Of a stretch of DNA of 64,000 nucleotides, positions 42,816 to 55,142 are shown one piece after another; positions within the stretch are counted from its first letter, which is position 1; the number at the start of each line of letters is the position of its first letter. The position numbers were made by a program, and so were the translations under genes. This DNA is from Phoronis australis (Eukaryota > Phoronida > Phoronidae). The notes beneath the pieces were generated by a model that made no database searches, had not been told where the DNA came from, and saw nothing but the letters and a program-made list of their open reading frames with translations. The stretch covers positions 242,286-306,285 of the forward strand of contig NMRA01000267.1 in assembly GCA_002633005.1 (NCBI GenBank), in the 5' to 3' direction.

Positions 42816-43766
42816 ATGGAATCGCACAACAACACTGCCTTTCCCTGGTATCTCGCAAATGACGTTCCGGAGGTTGTTCCTTATGTGTTTTCTGTCATTG
42901 ACTTGGTCATTGCGGCAGTAACGATTATAGGAAACGCTATCGTAGGTTGGCTGTTTTTTACCGATCACCAGGTTCGAGCAGAAAACATCAGCATCTTTGT
43001 GGTTGCTTTGGCCCAAACGGACTTCGTGATTGGTTGTTCAGTAGTTCTTAGCGCGTTCAGAAGTCACCTTGTGCCTCTTCATTGGCGGTCGCTACCAGTC
43101 GAGGACATTTCAAGTCCAGCCGCATGCAAAGTAATGATGTATCCCACACTTTATGCGTTCACAGCCACGAACTACATGCTAACAATGTTGGCTGTAGATC
43201 GGTTCATCTTCATCAAATTCCCGCTGCGGTATAAATTCCTGATGACCAGATGCGTTTACGTAAATGTAGTCGTGGCTGGTTTACTGCTTGCGTTAACAAT
43301 ACCTGCTATCTTGTTAGCTACATCGTCAAAGGACATACTGGAACAGAGGTGCCTTTTTGAAACCATAATTTCAACCAAAGCTGCTCGAGAGATTTATTTC
43401 ATTTTGACAGTATACATACCGATGGCATTAATAGTAACTTTTCACTCTTACGTCGCCATTATGGCCTACAAACAGCGCAACAAAATAAACTCGTCGGATG
43501 TTTCCCAGTCGCTGAAGGGTCAATTCAAGATAACAAAAGTCATGCTGCAGTTTGTGTTGTTCTTCATACTGTGCAACATACCAATCACCATACTTACACG
43601 CATTGTGCGATTCCCGTCAGACAAAAAACCGGTGTGGTTTGTGGTTTTAAGATTTTCTGTTGTTGACATTTTGGCTTGCAATTCCATGTTAAATCCATTT
43701 TTCTACGCTTTTAAGATAGACGTATTCGGTAAAGCATTTGCCAAATTTATGTCGTGCAAAAAGTAA
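42816..43766 (+). CDS. Rhodopsin-class G-protein-coupled receptor, intronless
   Basis: A 316-residue single-exon membrane receptor with the class A pattern: N-terminal sequon (N5-N-T), TM1 GN (39-40), TM2 LAQTD (D69), TM3 with C104 pairing probably with C179 in ECL2, DRF at 128-130 in place of DRY, TM5 P202, TM6 CNIP (253-256, CWxP-like) and TM7 NPFFY (293-297). IKFPLRYKF after DRF resembles adenosine-receptor-like or related orphan receptors, but the TM6 Trp is absent. The C-terminal tail is short and ends CKK, a possible palmitoylation site. The ligand is unknown. The start is the only ATG that gives an intact N-terminus before TM1. Confidence 0.9.
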   Translation: MESHNNTAFPWYLANDVPEVVPYVFSVIDLVIAAVTIIGNAIVGWLFFTDHQVRAENISIFVVALAQTDFVIGCSVVLSAFRSHLVPLHWRSLPVEDISSPAACKVMMYPTLYAFTATNYMLTMLAVDRFIFIKFPLRYKFLMTRCVYVNVVVAGLLLALTIPAILLATSSKDILEQRCLFETIISTKAAREIYFILTVYIPMALIVTFHSYVAIMAYKQRNKINSSDVSQSLKGQFKITKVMLQFVLFFILCNIPITILTRIVRFPSDKKPVWFVVLRFSVVDILACNSMLNPFFYAFKIDVFGKAFAKFMSCKK

Positions 43767-44350
43767 AGTGACTTATAGATAACAGTACATACAAAATGAT
43801 TGCAAATCCATGTAAGCATTTCTCGGAGACGGTAGCCTGTCTCAGTCATGTTTGAAAGTTTACTTTTGTCATATTACCACCGTGGTGTCATGTTACCAAA
43901 GCTCAAATCAGTCTTTGCTCGCAAAGATGTCCCTTACACCGGTAATGATACTATCGAATGTTTTTTGGAAATGTGGTCCCCGTTATGGAGTCAAAATCTT
44001 ACCCCTCAATGAAAGGGTACTGCTAAAAATCACTGATAAGACGGACGTCAAGGTTTACTTTCCACCGGTATTCAGTCATTTTAAAAACACCGGACCATCA
44101 TGCAGAAGCCATACTCTCTCATGTCAAGACAATACAGTTCTGCCACCAAAATCGTAGGTAGGGCCGGGCAGTGATTTCATGTTGTGATCAAATGATATTA
44201 TAACGATAATGTCAAAACTGAAAATAATTTAACGGTACCCTAATTCTGATTTTACTCTGGCTGGCACCGTATACCCCTTAATTAGTGATATTGCCTCGAT
44301 TCTGGTTTAACATTTAATGTTACCCACTTATCTTGGGGTCATCAATCAAG
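43767..44350. other. Downstream of the GPCR, no supported gene
   Basis: The 101-codon plus frame at 43852 has no recognisable domain. Confidence 0.4.
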
Positions 44351-44355
44351 TTTAA

Positions 44356-46421
44356 AGGAGAATGCCACCCGATTTAGTCTTTTTTACCGTATTAATCTGT
44401 CTATATCGACATCACCTCCTATACGGTCGATCTTACCTCGCCGAGAGGTGTAAGGACGATAAGAATCGACGTAGCGACGTCAGTGGTTCTCCCGAAGAGT
44501 GAGTACCGCTATGGTGTGTTGTATCGTTCCCGCTTGTGCAAACCGTATGAGGCTTCGAGGAAAGCGGGTATATCGTTTTTTAGATTTCCTCGAGAGCCCG
44601 TAATGCTTCGGAAGTGGCTCGCAGTAGTAAAGAATGGCATGTACCGACACCGTTAACGCCAAATATGAGGCCTTGAAACATCTCCGTGTCTGTCGAAAGG
44701 GATGGTTTCACTGACGAAGGCCGGCTTACCAAACAGCTCATGCCAGGGCAGAAAAAGAGACCGAGGCTGTGCCTAGTGTCTTTGCGTTCGACAGGCACGA
44801 GATAAAGAAACCCGGATCAGTTGTTGATCAGGTTTTGATTATGGAGAATTGTAGTTGGCCCCAATTAATTCAAGTTATGCAAACATAACGTTTTATATAA
44901 GCTGTTTGTTGACTTACTCGTTCGTCAGGCTTCTGTTTGGCCGTCTGGGTGTAGGACGTTTTCGCCAGACCTTTTTCCCAGCTCTAAAAAACGTCGCAAA
45001 CACACCTCTGCAGTTAAGATGCTGCGTAAAATCAGGATGGTCGATCCGTGAGGCACATCTGTGCATCTCCAAGAAGGCATTTTACTCGCGGAATTTTGTG
45101 CCAACAAACGCAAGCATCAGTTGTTTCCATTATTATGCAGTTTTCGCACTAACACCAAGACAAGTCATTCAAGCGGTTTTCGGAATTATCCGTATGTCCC
45201 GTTGTCTGTGCACGTTCGCGGCGCCTCTAGCATTTCTTGATCAGTGTATTCCGGTTCGAAATGATAACCTGTGAAACCAAATGATGGACCTGTGAAGTCT
45301 TCGTCGGATGAGCACTCGTCTTGGGTCAGGATTACGAGTTGCCATGTTGACGCTTATTACCGTGCGTTCTGTTTCAAAAGGAATTATTCTCACCCTAACC
45401 AATGCTTATATAAAACTGAAACAAAGTCTGTCTCATTAGATACAATTTATAATGCCTTTACAGTGTTCGTGAATGTAAGTGTTTTGAGAAGCCAGCAATA
45501 AATAAATCACTGCGTTACCGGCTTTAGATGAAATAAAGCTAATTGACCGGGCACCGAGGCCGTGTGAGCGCATGATGATTCAGTGTTTGCTGACAGAAAG
45601 CTGTTGTGAAACAGTAACACGATTTTATATCCTATGGTCAGATGTTAGGGGAATCTTTTTTTTAGATATACATCTACATTATTCGAATCATTGTTACTGT
45701 ACGACTTTTGCCTGACCGTTCTTTGGAAGGGGAACCTGACTTCACGGCCCCCGACAAGTAAGTAGATTTGCAGTTTCGCGGCTAATTCACCAAAATAATG
45801 TGTAGATTATTTTTTGACTCACTAGTATAGTCTTTTCGTGACTGGAAATTTAGTTTCCAACTTTGGCTGATTTATGTTCGTGATGTTTTCAATCCGGCCG
45901 CGACGGGCCTGATCGGTCTCCGTGCCACTGTCGGGGATAACAAGCGTTCTGTGTGTTTAAAACTGAAAAGAAATCGCAAGTCTAAAGTTACAACACACAG
46001 CTATACTCCCCTGTCTGTATTTCACTGAAAAATAATTCGACTTTGTCACCGAATAGACCACAAACACCCACGATGGACCTTGGTAAATTGGCCTACCGAA
46101 CTTTGTAGGCTACGGTACGTTCACATACCTATAAATCCGTAGCAGCGGAATAAAACAACACGTTTGTTCAAGAACTCGATGTATTTGTTGGGGTTTTACA
46201 TCGAATTTTGATGATGTATTGGTGTAAAACGATGAATTCACCAGTAAGCGTGCTATGAACTGCTGAACAGACTGCGTTCGAACCTGTGACATCATTGGTT
46301 AATTTCAACACCTCTGTCCACCGTCTGGTGCCAGGTAAAAGAACTGTACTTGCTGTTATCGAGTGGAACTACTCGATATAAATTGATACAAAATAGGTTG
46401 TTTTTTGGGTGGCATTTTCCT
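44356..46421 (+). mobile_element. Kolobok-like THAP element, copy 1
   Basis: TTAA (44352-44355 and 46422-46425) flanks inverted ends AGGAGAATGCCACCC / GGGTGGCATTTTCCT. Near the left end an ATG at 44511 opens a THAP zinc-finger start, MVCCIVPACANRMRLRGKR, and RKWLAVVKNG follows in another frame. The CxxH half is damaged. THAP plus TTAA target duplication is the known combination for Kolobok transposons. Many stops in the remaining 1.6 kb show that this copy is dead. It is collinear (inverted) with 59785-61503. Confidence 0.7.
44511..44700 (+). pseudogene. Broken THAP zinc-finger domain in Kolobok-like copy 1
   Basis: Cysteines in the CCIVPAC spacing and a basic FFRF-like strand followed by W mark the N-terminal half of a C2CH THAP finger, the DNA-binding domain of these transposases. 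Frameshifts separate the halves, and the usual CxxHF is lost in HLRVCRKGW. Confidence 0.6.
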
Positions 46422-46899
46422 TTAAATATGTCTTTCAAGGAATCATGTAGTACACTTGCCAGTTTGTGTGGACATGTAAAGATGACTGATTTTTTTAGGC
46501 CAGGAACTCTTTGCAGGTACCTAAACGAAATGGACCTTACCTAAACATGTTGCGTGGAATAATTTAAGTTGAAAAAATATTACCCCCTCAATTTTCTGTG
46601 TCGAGGTAAAGTTGATTTACGGGTTGATACACCAAACAATCTCAATCAAAGTTTTCATTACCCATAAGATTATTGGTTAGTAGTGAAACATGCTCATACA
46701 AACTTTCATTTATTGAGAAGTTAGTAAATATTTTAGCACAATTTTATAACTGGATAAAATATGAGCCGAAAACCTAGCATAAATGGAGTCACAACTGGAA
46801 GTCGTAATCATTTTTGTAAAAAGTCAAAGCAAAATCGCTTTCAATGAGTCTTGAACACAAAAACAGATGTTCCTTGACTTGATGAACTGTGAGAACCCA

Positions 46900-47350
46900 A
46901 AAGCTAGCATGACGTTTCATAAAAGGCAGATATATTGTGGAAAACATAAGAATTGTATATGATGTAATTCAATTTTTAGACTGTAAACCCTTTCCCGGAC
47001 TCCTCTTCATGATCGATTTTGAAAAAGCTTTCAACTCAGTTTCCTGGTACTTCATGCTCAAGGATTGGTCATACTTTACATTTGGCCCAAGGTTCATTGA
47101 CGCGGTCAAGACTCTCTACAACAAATCTCGTCCTTGTGTTCTCCAACATAGATTTTTCTCCTTACCTTTTTGTATTATATGTAGAAATATTAATTCGACG
47201 AGATGGTAGCATCTCTGGGGTAAGGATAGGTGTTCCTGAGTTCAAACTGATCCAGTACGCTAACGACACTTGTTTAATTTTGGACGGCTCTGAATTATCT
47301 TTTTTATTAATGTTTATTATGAAATCTTCAGACTACAATGAATATACATA
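46900..47350 (+). pseudogene. L1-like LINE reverse transcriptase, part 1
   Basis: The motifs are GRYIVENIRIVYDVIQF, LLFMIDFEKAFNSVSW, SPYLFVLYVEILIR, and the catalytic box YAND (expected YADD; about 47253-47264). A deletion removes the RQGDP turn. The coding context resumes at 50800 after a 3.4 kb insertion. The 5' end is truncated. Confidence 0.82.
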
Positions 47351-47354
47351 ACCT

Positions 47355-50300
47355 AGAAAGCGCCAAGAGGCATTATATCTGGGATAAAAAATACAAAGAA
47401 GTCTATATACAATTATTATACACAAATACATAAATTAAAAAAACTGATGTTAAGAATACAATGATATATGATTACGAATGTAAATAAATCATTTTCATAC
47501 CCATGTATGCAATTCTATCCTCTCATACAAAGAGATTTAATATTGTAAAGAAATTTTGATACTATTTCGAATAAAACCTTATTTTCATTAGGGTTGAGTT
47601 CTTGACATCCATATAGAAAAAAATTATTTTGTTGTGCAATTGCGGAATTTCAGAATATTTTATGTAAACATTGGGGTATTGTTGGAGTGTCTGGAAAAGC
47701 TGTACCCTCTGCTCGTTGCATACCTCACAAGCAAAGAAGAGATGAGCATTTGTCTGGGTGTCTCCACAAGAACACAGAGGCACAATATTATTAAAATTAT
47801 GTCAAAATTTCTCTTTGTTTAGGAATAGACTGCATCTTGATCTGTATAGGGTTATTTCATGGTTGCGAGGAAGTTGAAATGATCTAAATGGGACTGGCAA
47901 GTCTTGAGTAGTGGTATACACTTTAAAGTTATTTTTGAGAGTGACAATTCAAGTGCTTTCTTTTATTTTGGATGGTAAGGAATTCCAGTTGTCAATACAA
48001 GTTAATATAGTTGACCTCTTGAAAGCTTGGTTGAGGGAAGATGGAATAGTGTGCATATTACTTTGCCGCAGTCCTGGTCTCGTCCTGGTCTTTTGTAGGA
48101 ATCAAAGAGGATTTTGTTTGAACAATTGTTTATTTTGGTATTTATGTATACATGGACAGACGGAGTTTACGACGGGTTGCTAGTTTGCTCCAGTTGAGAC
48201 TATTTGGACCATTGATTGTGTTGGACCCTTTGTATGCCCCTGTTATGGCTAAAGCTGCTTGGTATTATAGTCTTTCAAATTGAAGAAGTATGCCAGCGTT
48301 TGCCGATTGGTAGATTATGTCACAGTAATCTAGATGTCGAAGTACAAAAGGCTTGAACAGAGTTTCAAGATGCATGGAGTTGAGATGACGAGCGACAATT
48401 CTAACTGGATTAATTAATTTTTGTACTTTATGAACGAGTTCGTTACAATGAGGAGTAAATGCAAGCCAAGGTGTACTTATTAGGAATAACTTCCCCCATT
48501 AAGTGATAATTCCAGCATTGGATTTGTTTGGAAATGAATATTAATAGACTTAGAAAATATAAGATCGTCACTTTTTCCGGTTTAAATGTCATCTTCCATT
48601 TGTAAGACCAGTCATAGAGTTTGTTTAGGTCAGTTTGCAATTGTAAGGAGTCATGGGGATGCTCTTTTAAGAATGGGCAGAAAATTGCAGGGTCATCAGC
48701 ATATAAGAATGTTTTAGAATTTATTGTGTCTGGAAGATCATTGATGTACAGTAAAAAGAGTAAGGGACCTAGTACGCTACCCTGTGGTACTCCAGCATTT
48801 ACGAAACCTGGCGTTGATGAAGGTGATAAGACACTCTCAATACGGACTTTGTTAGTTCGATTTTCCAGATGTGATTTAAAAGTAAGAGCAGAGTGCCTTA
48901 GAAACCGTATGATTGCAATTTACGTAGAAGCAGGTCATGGGGAACGAGATCAAAAGCTGACGCAATGTCTAAAAATACGGATCTCACGTTGTACCCTTGC
49001 TAAAACTGGAGGTAGATTTCCCGTACAATTTCTGTAAGTTGGGACACAGTGCTGTTACTAGGCACGAATCGAAATTGGCTACGATATATGAGGTTTTGTG
49101 AAGAGAGGTGGTGAAACATGTGTTGAGAAATGCTTTTTTTAAATTTTGGATAAGGTGTTATGGGCCGATAGTTGGCAATGTCTGTGTTGGAGTCCCTTTT
49201 GTGTATTGGTATCATAACGCCAAGCTTCCAGTTCAAAGGAAGTTTTCCAGATTGTAATATTTTGTTATATAATGTTGTCAGAGTAACTGTGAGCTCTCTT
49301 GCTATTATCTTGATCATTATACTGGTTATGAGATTGGTGCCGTCGTTTTTGTTTTCGTCAATGTTCTCTGGTAGTTTTCTGACTTCAGTTGGTTGGGCTT
49401 GTATGTCAGAGAGGTGTTCTAATGTTCTGTTTGGGAATTCGGGAAAGTTTGTTGTTGGTGCAATGTGACTCTTTGCGGTGAAGTAGTCTAGAAATAACTT
49501 ACTTTTATCAACTTTGGATGACGCCTGGGAGTTGGATTCCTTTGAGTGGATGGTGGAGTATGATGATTTCTTTACCTGTCCTCGAATTTTGTTTACTATA
49601 TCCCAATATTCCTTAGATTTTTGGAGACATTTTTGATGTTGGAGATAATTTTCATCTTATAGTCTTCTTTTGTTTTTTTAATTAGTTCTTCCACACTCTT
49701 GCACTGTTCTTTGTAGCACTTAAACGTGCACGGGTTATTTGATTTTCTGAACGATCTGTACAGTTTATTTCTTTTATTTTTTTCAGACTTAATGTTATTG
49801 TTAAACCACGGTTTGTTCTTGTTTTTTTATTGTTTTCATGGTTGATGGGATGTTATAATTTAGTATGTTGTAGAGTGACTGTGTGAATATTGAGACTGCG
49901 TCATCTATGTTACTTTTGTTAAGTATTTCAGTCCAGTTAAATGTGGTTATGTCAGTGCGCAGTTTGTCCATGTTAATGAGGTTGTAATTCCAGATCTTTT
50001 TCATAATGTTTGGTTCTTTAGATGCGCAGTTGAGTGGTCTGAGTTACCAATGGGAGGCCTTACAGAAGTGGATTTAATGAATCCGAGATTGTTTGTAATA
50101 CAGAAATCAAGGCAAGAATGTGAGTACTCAGTTAGACGTGTCGGCTCGTTTATTACTTGTACACAGTCATTTGAGAGGAGAATATCGAATAATTCGAGAC
50201 CGGCTTGGATGTCATTGTCTTTTGAGTACCAAGTACTATTTCTTGAGTTGAAATCCTCGTTGATAACAATCGTTTTATTACTTTGTGAGAGTTCTTGCAA

Positions 50301-50795
50301 TTTTTCCGAAAAGGTCTTGAAATATGCTTTCCTTTCACGGGACGTCTGTGAGGGTGAGCGATAGAAAAAAACCATAATATACCTTCTTGTGGTTGACATA
50401 AAGTTCAATCCACCAGTTATTCATTGATTGTATGATTTTATTATCAATTGTTTTGTAATTTACGGAGTTGTGGACAAACAAGATCAACCCCTCCCGGCGT
50501 TAGTGTGGTAGGCAATGATGTATTCTGGAATAATAAGTACACTGAGGTTGTCTTCGGACAGTGTTCCGAATTCACATATGGCTATGACCATGTAATTGTT
50601 GTCTGTAATAAATTGCTTGAGAAGAGCAAATGTTGAAAGATTCTGAATAAGACCTTGAAGCTGGCTGAACCCTGATTGTCTGGTCCTAGATTGACATCTA
50701 TGTCACCAGCAGTCAAAAGGCTTTGCTCAATGATAACTCTGATATATCACAACATTAGTTCTTCCTAGTTCTGAATCTTTTAGATCATCTTTAAA
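47355..50795 (-). pseudogene. Nearly full-length CR1-like LINE nested in the L1-like LINE
   Basis: Read from right to left, it has GDIDVNLGP near the start (like the NPGP of CR1 elements), AP-endonuclease motifs (FFYRSP, DFNSRNSTW and the NSDHS triad near 50035), RT motifs ([52 protein letters not shown], and catalytic YADD near 48692-48703). LDYCDIIYQSANAG follows, and a C-terminal zinc-like CSCGDTQTNAHLFFAC. The RT core is well preserved, but stops and frameshifts break it elsewhere. It splits the L1-like frame between EIFRL and FGLKPNIEKT. Confidence 0.85.
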
Positions 50796-51613
50796 CTGAA
50801 TTCACCAATTTGTTAATTTTTTTGGTTTGAAGCCAAATATTGAGAAAACAAGATGCGTTTGGATTGGTTCAAAAATACTCTTATGAAAAACTTTGTGTCA
50901 ATGAAAACTTGTTATGGACTAACAAACCTTTCATATTTTTGGGAATTAACTTCTCCACTGATTATAATACAATACCAGATATTAACTATAGTGACAGGCT
51001 TTTGGAAAGTAAGAAAGTGGTGGGCTCTTGGTGAAGAAGAATTCTTACTGTTTTAGGTAAAATAATCGTGGTTAAGACACTTTTATTGACCAAGATTGTT
51101 CATTTACTTCAATCCCTCCCTAGCCCCTCCATGATTTAAGAATTAGAGCGAAGGTGGTTTAAAAATAGTTCATGTTTGTTTTTTATTTAGTCTTTGAAAA
51201 TATCATGGCTTCGTAAACTATTCACCTCAAATACCATATGTGACCTTGCAGAGGCAGTTTTGGGTTGTAAAGTTGATAACTTTTTTAAAATGGGGGACAC
51301 TTTCCTTAAATTAATAACTGAAGGAACCGACAATCTGTACTGGAAGGAATTGCGCTCCTTTTGCAAATGTGTGACAAAAATGAAAATATCATTTAGTCTC
51401 CTCTGTGGTATAATTCAACGTTATAAGTCTGCAGAAAATCTATTTTCCACAAGAGCTGGTATGAAAGGGGAGTCTATCGTGTGTATGATTCGTTTAATGC
51501 TGAAGGAGGTTCTTTTATGTCATACGAAGAACTCTGCAACAGTTATAACTTTCAAGCTCCAATTCTAGAATTCTATGGATTAAGAAATGCAACCTTTGCA
51601 GCGTACAGTGGTC
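50796..51613 (+). pseudogene. L1-like LINE reverse transcriptase, part 2
   Basis: It continues the element of 46900-47350: GLKPNIEKTRCVWIGSK, FIFLGINFSTD, RRILTVLGKIIVVKTLLL and SLKISWLRKLF, a layout typical of L1/Tx1 elements. Stops and small indels are frequent. It ends at the TTAA where a MITE inserted. Confidence 0.82.
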
Positions 51614-51617
51614 TTAA

Positions 51618-52013
51618 AGCCTAACTTCAACGGAATTTTGTTAATTTAGATGTATCGGGCTAACCAGATAGTCCTACCAAAGCTTTAGTAAAATAAGAAA
51701 ACGCGAGTTCAATCACGCAAATGTAATCCCGTCAAATAAGTGAGGCTGCCTTTTCGTGTCATGTTGTACCACCGCGAGACCTTAGCACAAACAACAAAAG
51801 GTTGTATTTAATAGGGGTCTGACTAGAGCACCGTTGCGTGCAGGTGTTAATCGAAGCTGTTTGAATTAAAAGGTGAATCTCACGGTGACGTAGACAAAAG
51901 CAAGCCAATACGCCCAACAGCTCGTTACATTTGGCAATATATGGCACTAGCGGGCTCAGAGAAATGCCCTTAACATACTCGCGGAACCAAATTTACTGTG
52001 TTAAAGATAGGCT
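51618..52013. mobile_element. TTAA-flanked MITE (AGCCT termini), copy 2
   Basis: TTAA at 51614-51617 and 52014-52017 flanks inverted AGCCTAAC / GATAGGCT. Removing the element and one TTAA rejoins the interrupted L1-like frame (...YSGLK / KKSQDN...). It is the sibling of 14970-15665. Confidence 0.8.
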
Positions 52014-52017
52014 TTAA

Positions 52018-52890
52018 GAAGAGTCAAGACAATGTCTTGTTACCAAATATTCCAAGTTATACTAATAAAATTTTGCATAATAAATCACAAGCGGTAAATA
52101 GTTATGACACCTCAGTACAGACATTTCAGAAAGCTTGTAAATATAGAAACAAGTGGTCATCTGAGATAGATATAAACATTGGTATAAAGAATGTAAATTT
52201 TAGTGACCCTGATACATGGTGGAGAAAAGTAAACAAACTCCCCTTCAATTGTACAAAAGATACAAGATTGTGTTGGTTTCTATACCGCGTAAGTCTCAGA
52301 ATATTGACAACCAATAATTAAAATAAAAACAAGTGATTTATACTCTTTCTGTGATGAACACAGTGAAACTTTTCTCCATCTCTTTTGCGAATATCGTCTT
52401 GTCTCCCGTTTCTGGCTCCTGTTTGCTAAATGTTTAAAACAAACATATCATGTAAATTTCCATGTGGACAAAATAACAGTCTTTTTTGTTTTTTGGGAAA
52501 CACTCAGTCGGAAAATTGTAACATTTTTTTTAGAATTTTATTGAATATAATAGGTGCAGTACAGATCACACAATTACAGATGCTTTTTGTTCTAGTCAAG
52601 GAACAGTTAAGGTGTTAACTTACAGTGCTAATATGTACAAAGGTAATTTGACAATAGAGGAAAGATAATTGTAACATTAATCTGTTGATCATAATACACA
52701 TTTAGCAAAAAGTTTGTTTAAAAAATCTCCATTTTCAAATGTTCGTAAACTCTATTAAGTTACATCCTGAAGAAAATACGGTACTTGTTGTCTAGTGATT
52801 TAATGTTATTCTTTGTAAATAATGAACACTGTATTGTCTCATGTGACATTTAATTACCGTGCTAGAGCAAAATAAAAATATTAAAAAACT
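52018..52890 (+). pseudogene. L1-like LINE 3' end, part 3
   Basis: It continues with KSQDNVLLPNIPSYTNKIL, DPDTWWRKVNKLPF and a C-terminal zinc-knuckle-like LYSFCDEHSETFLHLFCEY. It then passes into non-coding 3' sequence with AATAAAAATATTAAAAAA near 52870. Confidence 0.78.
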
Positions 52891-53210
52891 AGCATGGCTG
52901 AGGCCACTTATGAAATTCGAACAAATTTTACTTCATATTCAAATCAAATCGCTTTTAAAATCAACAGCTTTTGGAGCACATCTATGAGACTGGGTACAGA
53001 ACACATTCATAATGTCTAGTAAGTTTTAAGAGCAACTTGGCAGCCGGGCCAGTAAATTTTCAGACCAACTGGCGCGGCGGGCAAGCACACTTATTTGCTG
53101 AAGTTCGAACACTGCTACCAATTTATTATGACCGGATCGGAAATTATCACATGTGTTCTTTTAGTCTAATTTGTATCATTAAACCATTTGACGTGCTCTG
53201 TTGGTTATGT

Positions 53211-53962
53211 ATGGAACGCCACTAGCGTCACCTTGTGACGGGTCATTTTTGAAACGTGACGAGTCATTTCTAACACGCTGACACGTCACTGATGCGTTTT
53301 ACTTTTTAGTTCTTTAAAAGCAAACAACAACAGACCACCATTTTCTCACAAAAACAGCTTGTAGCATACCGTGTCTTCACTGAGCATTTGAGAAAAAGCA
53401 CTGCCTTGCATAAAACACAACCTACACAATAGCCTGTCTCCACTGAGCAAGACTATATTACCTACTGGTACATCTTCACTGATCAAGCAAATAGAACCTA
53501 CAAGGACTCAACAAGTGTAAGCACAGCATTGTGAAAATCACTCTAAGGTCACAGTGATCCAGTCCTTGTCACTATCAGCATTGACATCCTTTGTTTGGAT
53601 AAACAGTCTTTCGTTTATAATACTTTTGACTGTGCATGTTATTCTAACGCAGGGGTGGATTATGATTCATTTAATCAATGCAAGTGTGCATGCAAACTTT
53701 TCCCTTATTTTACAAATGCAAAGTGGGGTTCCTGATGACCTTTTAGGCTAGTCAGATGTCGGGTCAGTTGGGGCGTAAACTGACTGACGTCGAAGAATAC
53801 GTCATCGCTGACCAAACGACATTGGCCTATTGGTCGTACAGTAATGGGGCGGTAAATTGTCACACTTGGAAATTGCATTTCGAGTCAACTCTGACGCTCT
53901 AGGATGACCCGTAACGTGTCAGAAAAGACTCGTCAGAAGGTGACGCTAGGGGCGTTCTACAG
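53211..53962. mobile_element. Inverted-terminus element with GTGACGxGTCA subrepeats
   Basis: The left end TGGAACGCCACTAGCGTCACC and the complement of the right end, TAGAACGCCCCTAGCGTCACC, match, followed on both sides by several TGACGxGTCAT motifs. The 600-base core has no transposase. Confidence 0.6.
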
Positions 53963-54420
53963 TTGCGACCGCTGACGTGTCCAATAATGCATCTGTTCAA
54001 TAATGCATTCAGGATTTGGTTTGCGCATGCGTTCGTCTTTCCGGTTCTACGGAATTCTGGATCCAAGCACTCAGTTTTTTATTTTTAAACTTTTTATAAC
54101 AGCATCATTTGTGCCTCGTATCTTGTTTACCTTGGCAAAAAAGATAAAGGGCAATGTCGGTAATGAGGGTGAGAATCTTTCAAAGAGTACTGAATTGGAT
54201 TATGTTTAAATGTGCAAACGTAGGAGATTTTGATGGCCTGCAGCGAAGCCTGTGTGAGCTTAGTTAGACAGTGACCTCAGTCTAGAGACGGTGTAGCTGC
54301 TATCGGAGCTTCATACGCCGGAAGCTTTTCGGTGAATTATGCCTCACACTGACTAAAACATCAAAGTCACGTTGTTATAAATACCTTTTGCGCATAGAGG
54401 GACACCTTAGCCACATCTGG

Positions 54421-54648
54421 CTGTTTTATCAGACGGATGGATGCGATATTGTGTAATAAAAAACCTGTCCAAAAATGCATCCACAGCCACTCCCGGCTGC
54501 TTTATCAGATGGATGGACGCAATATTGTGCAATAACACACCTATCCAATAATGCATCCACAGCCACTTGCGGTTGCTTTATCAGATGGATGGCTGGATGC
54601 AGTATTGTGCAGTAACACACCTGTCCAATAACACAACCAATAGCGTAA
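54421..54648. repeat. 76-bp tandem repeat, three units
   Basis: Units start at 54421, 54497 and 54573 with TTTATCAGAxGGATGG. Each contains ATATTGTGCAATAA and CCAATAATGCATCCACAGCC. The CCAATAATGCATC phrase is the same as in the host element's terminal repeats. Confidence 0.85.
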
Positions 54649-55142
54649 AGTACACCCTACAACATTTTATACTGGATGACTTATTGGACAAGTGTCTAAT
54701 TGCGGAATAAGTCATCCATCCCAGAAATTAACTGAAGGGGTTTGCACACAACTGAGGATTGCTAGAACTGTCTCTTTTGTGAAATTTGACAACACAACAA
54801 ATAGTGTCAAGTACACTCCACAAAATTTTTTAACATGTGGTGACCCCCTGTATGACTTATTGTACAACTATCTCATTACGAAATAAATTGCCCATCCCAG
54901 AAACTAAATGAAGCGTTTTGCATATATGCGAGGATTGATAAAACTGTCACTTTTGTGGAATTTGGCAACCTAGCCAATAGCGTCAAGTACGCACATGGTA
55001 GGAAACCTAGGAAAAAGTCGATTGACGCGTGCTACAATATTCCATAAATGTTTTAGCCTGGTCCAGTAAACGGGGGAAGAAAGTGTAAAAATTCAGCCTC
55101 TGATCAGCACGAGATAACGCACTAACGGCAAAAAAGATAAAT

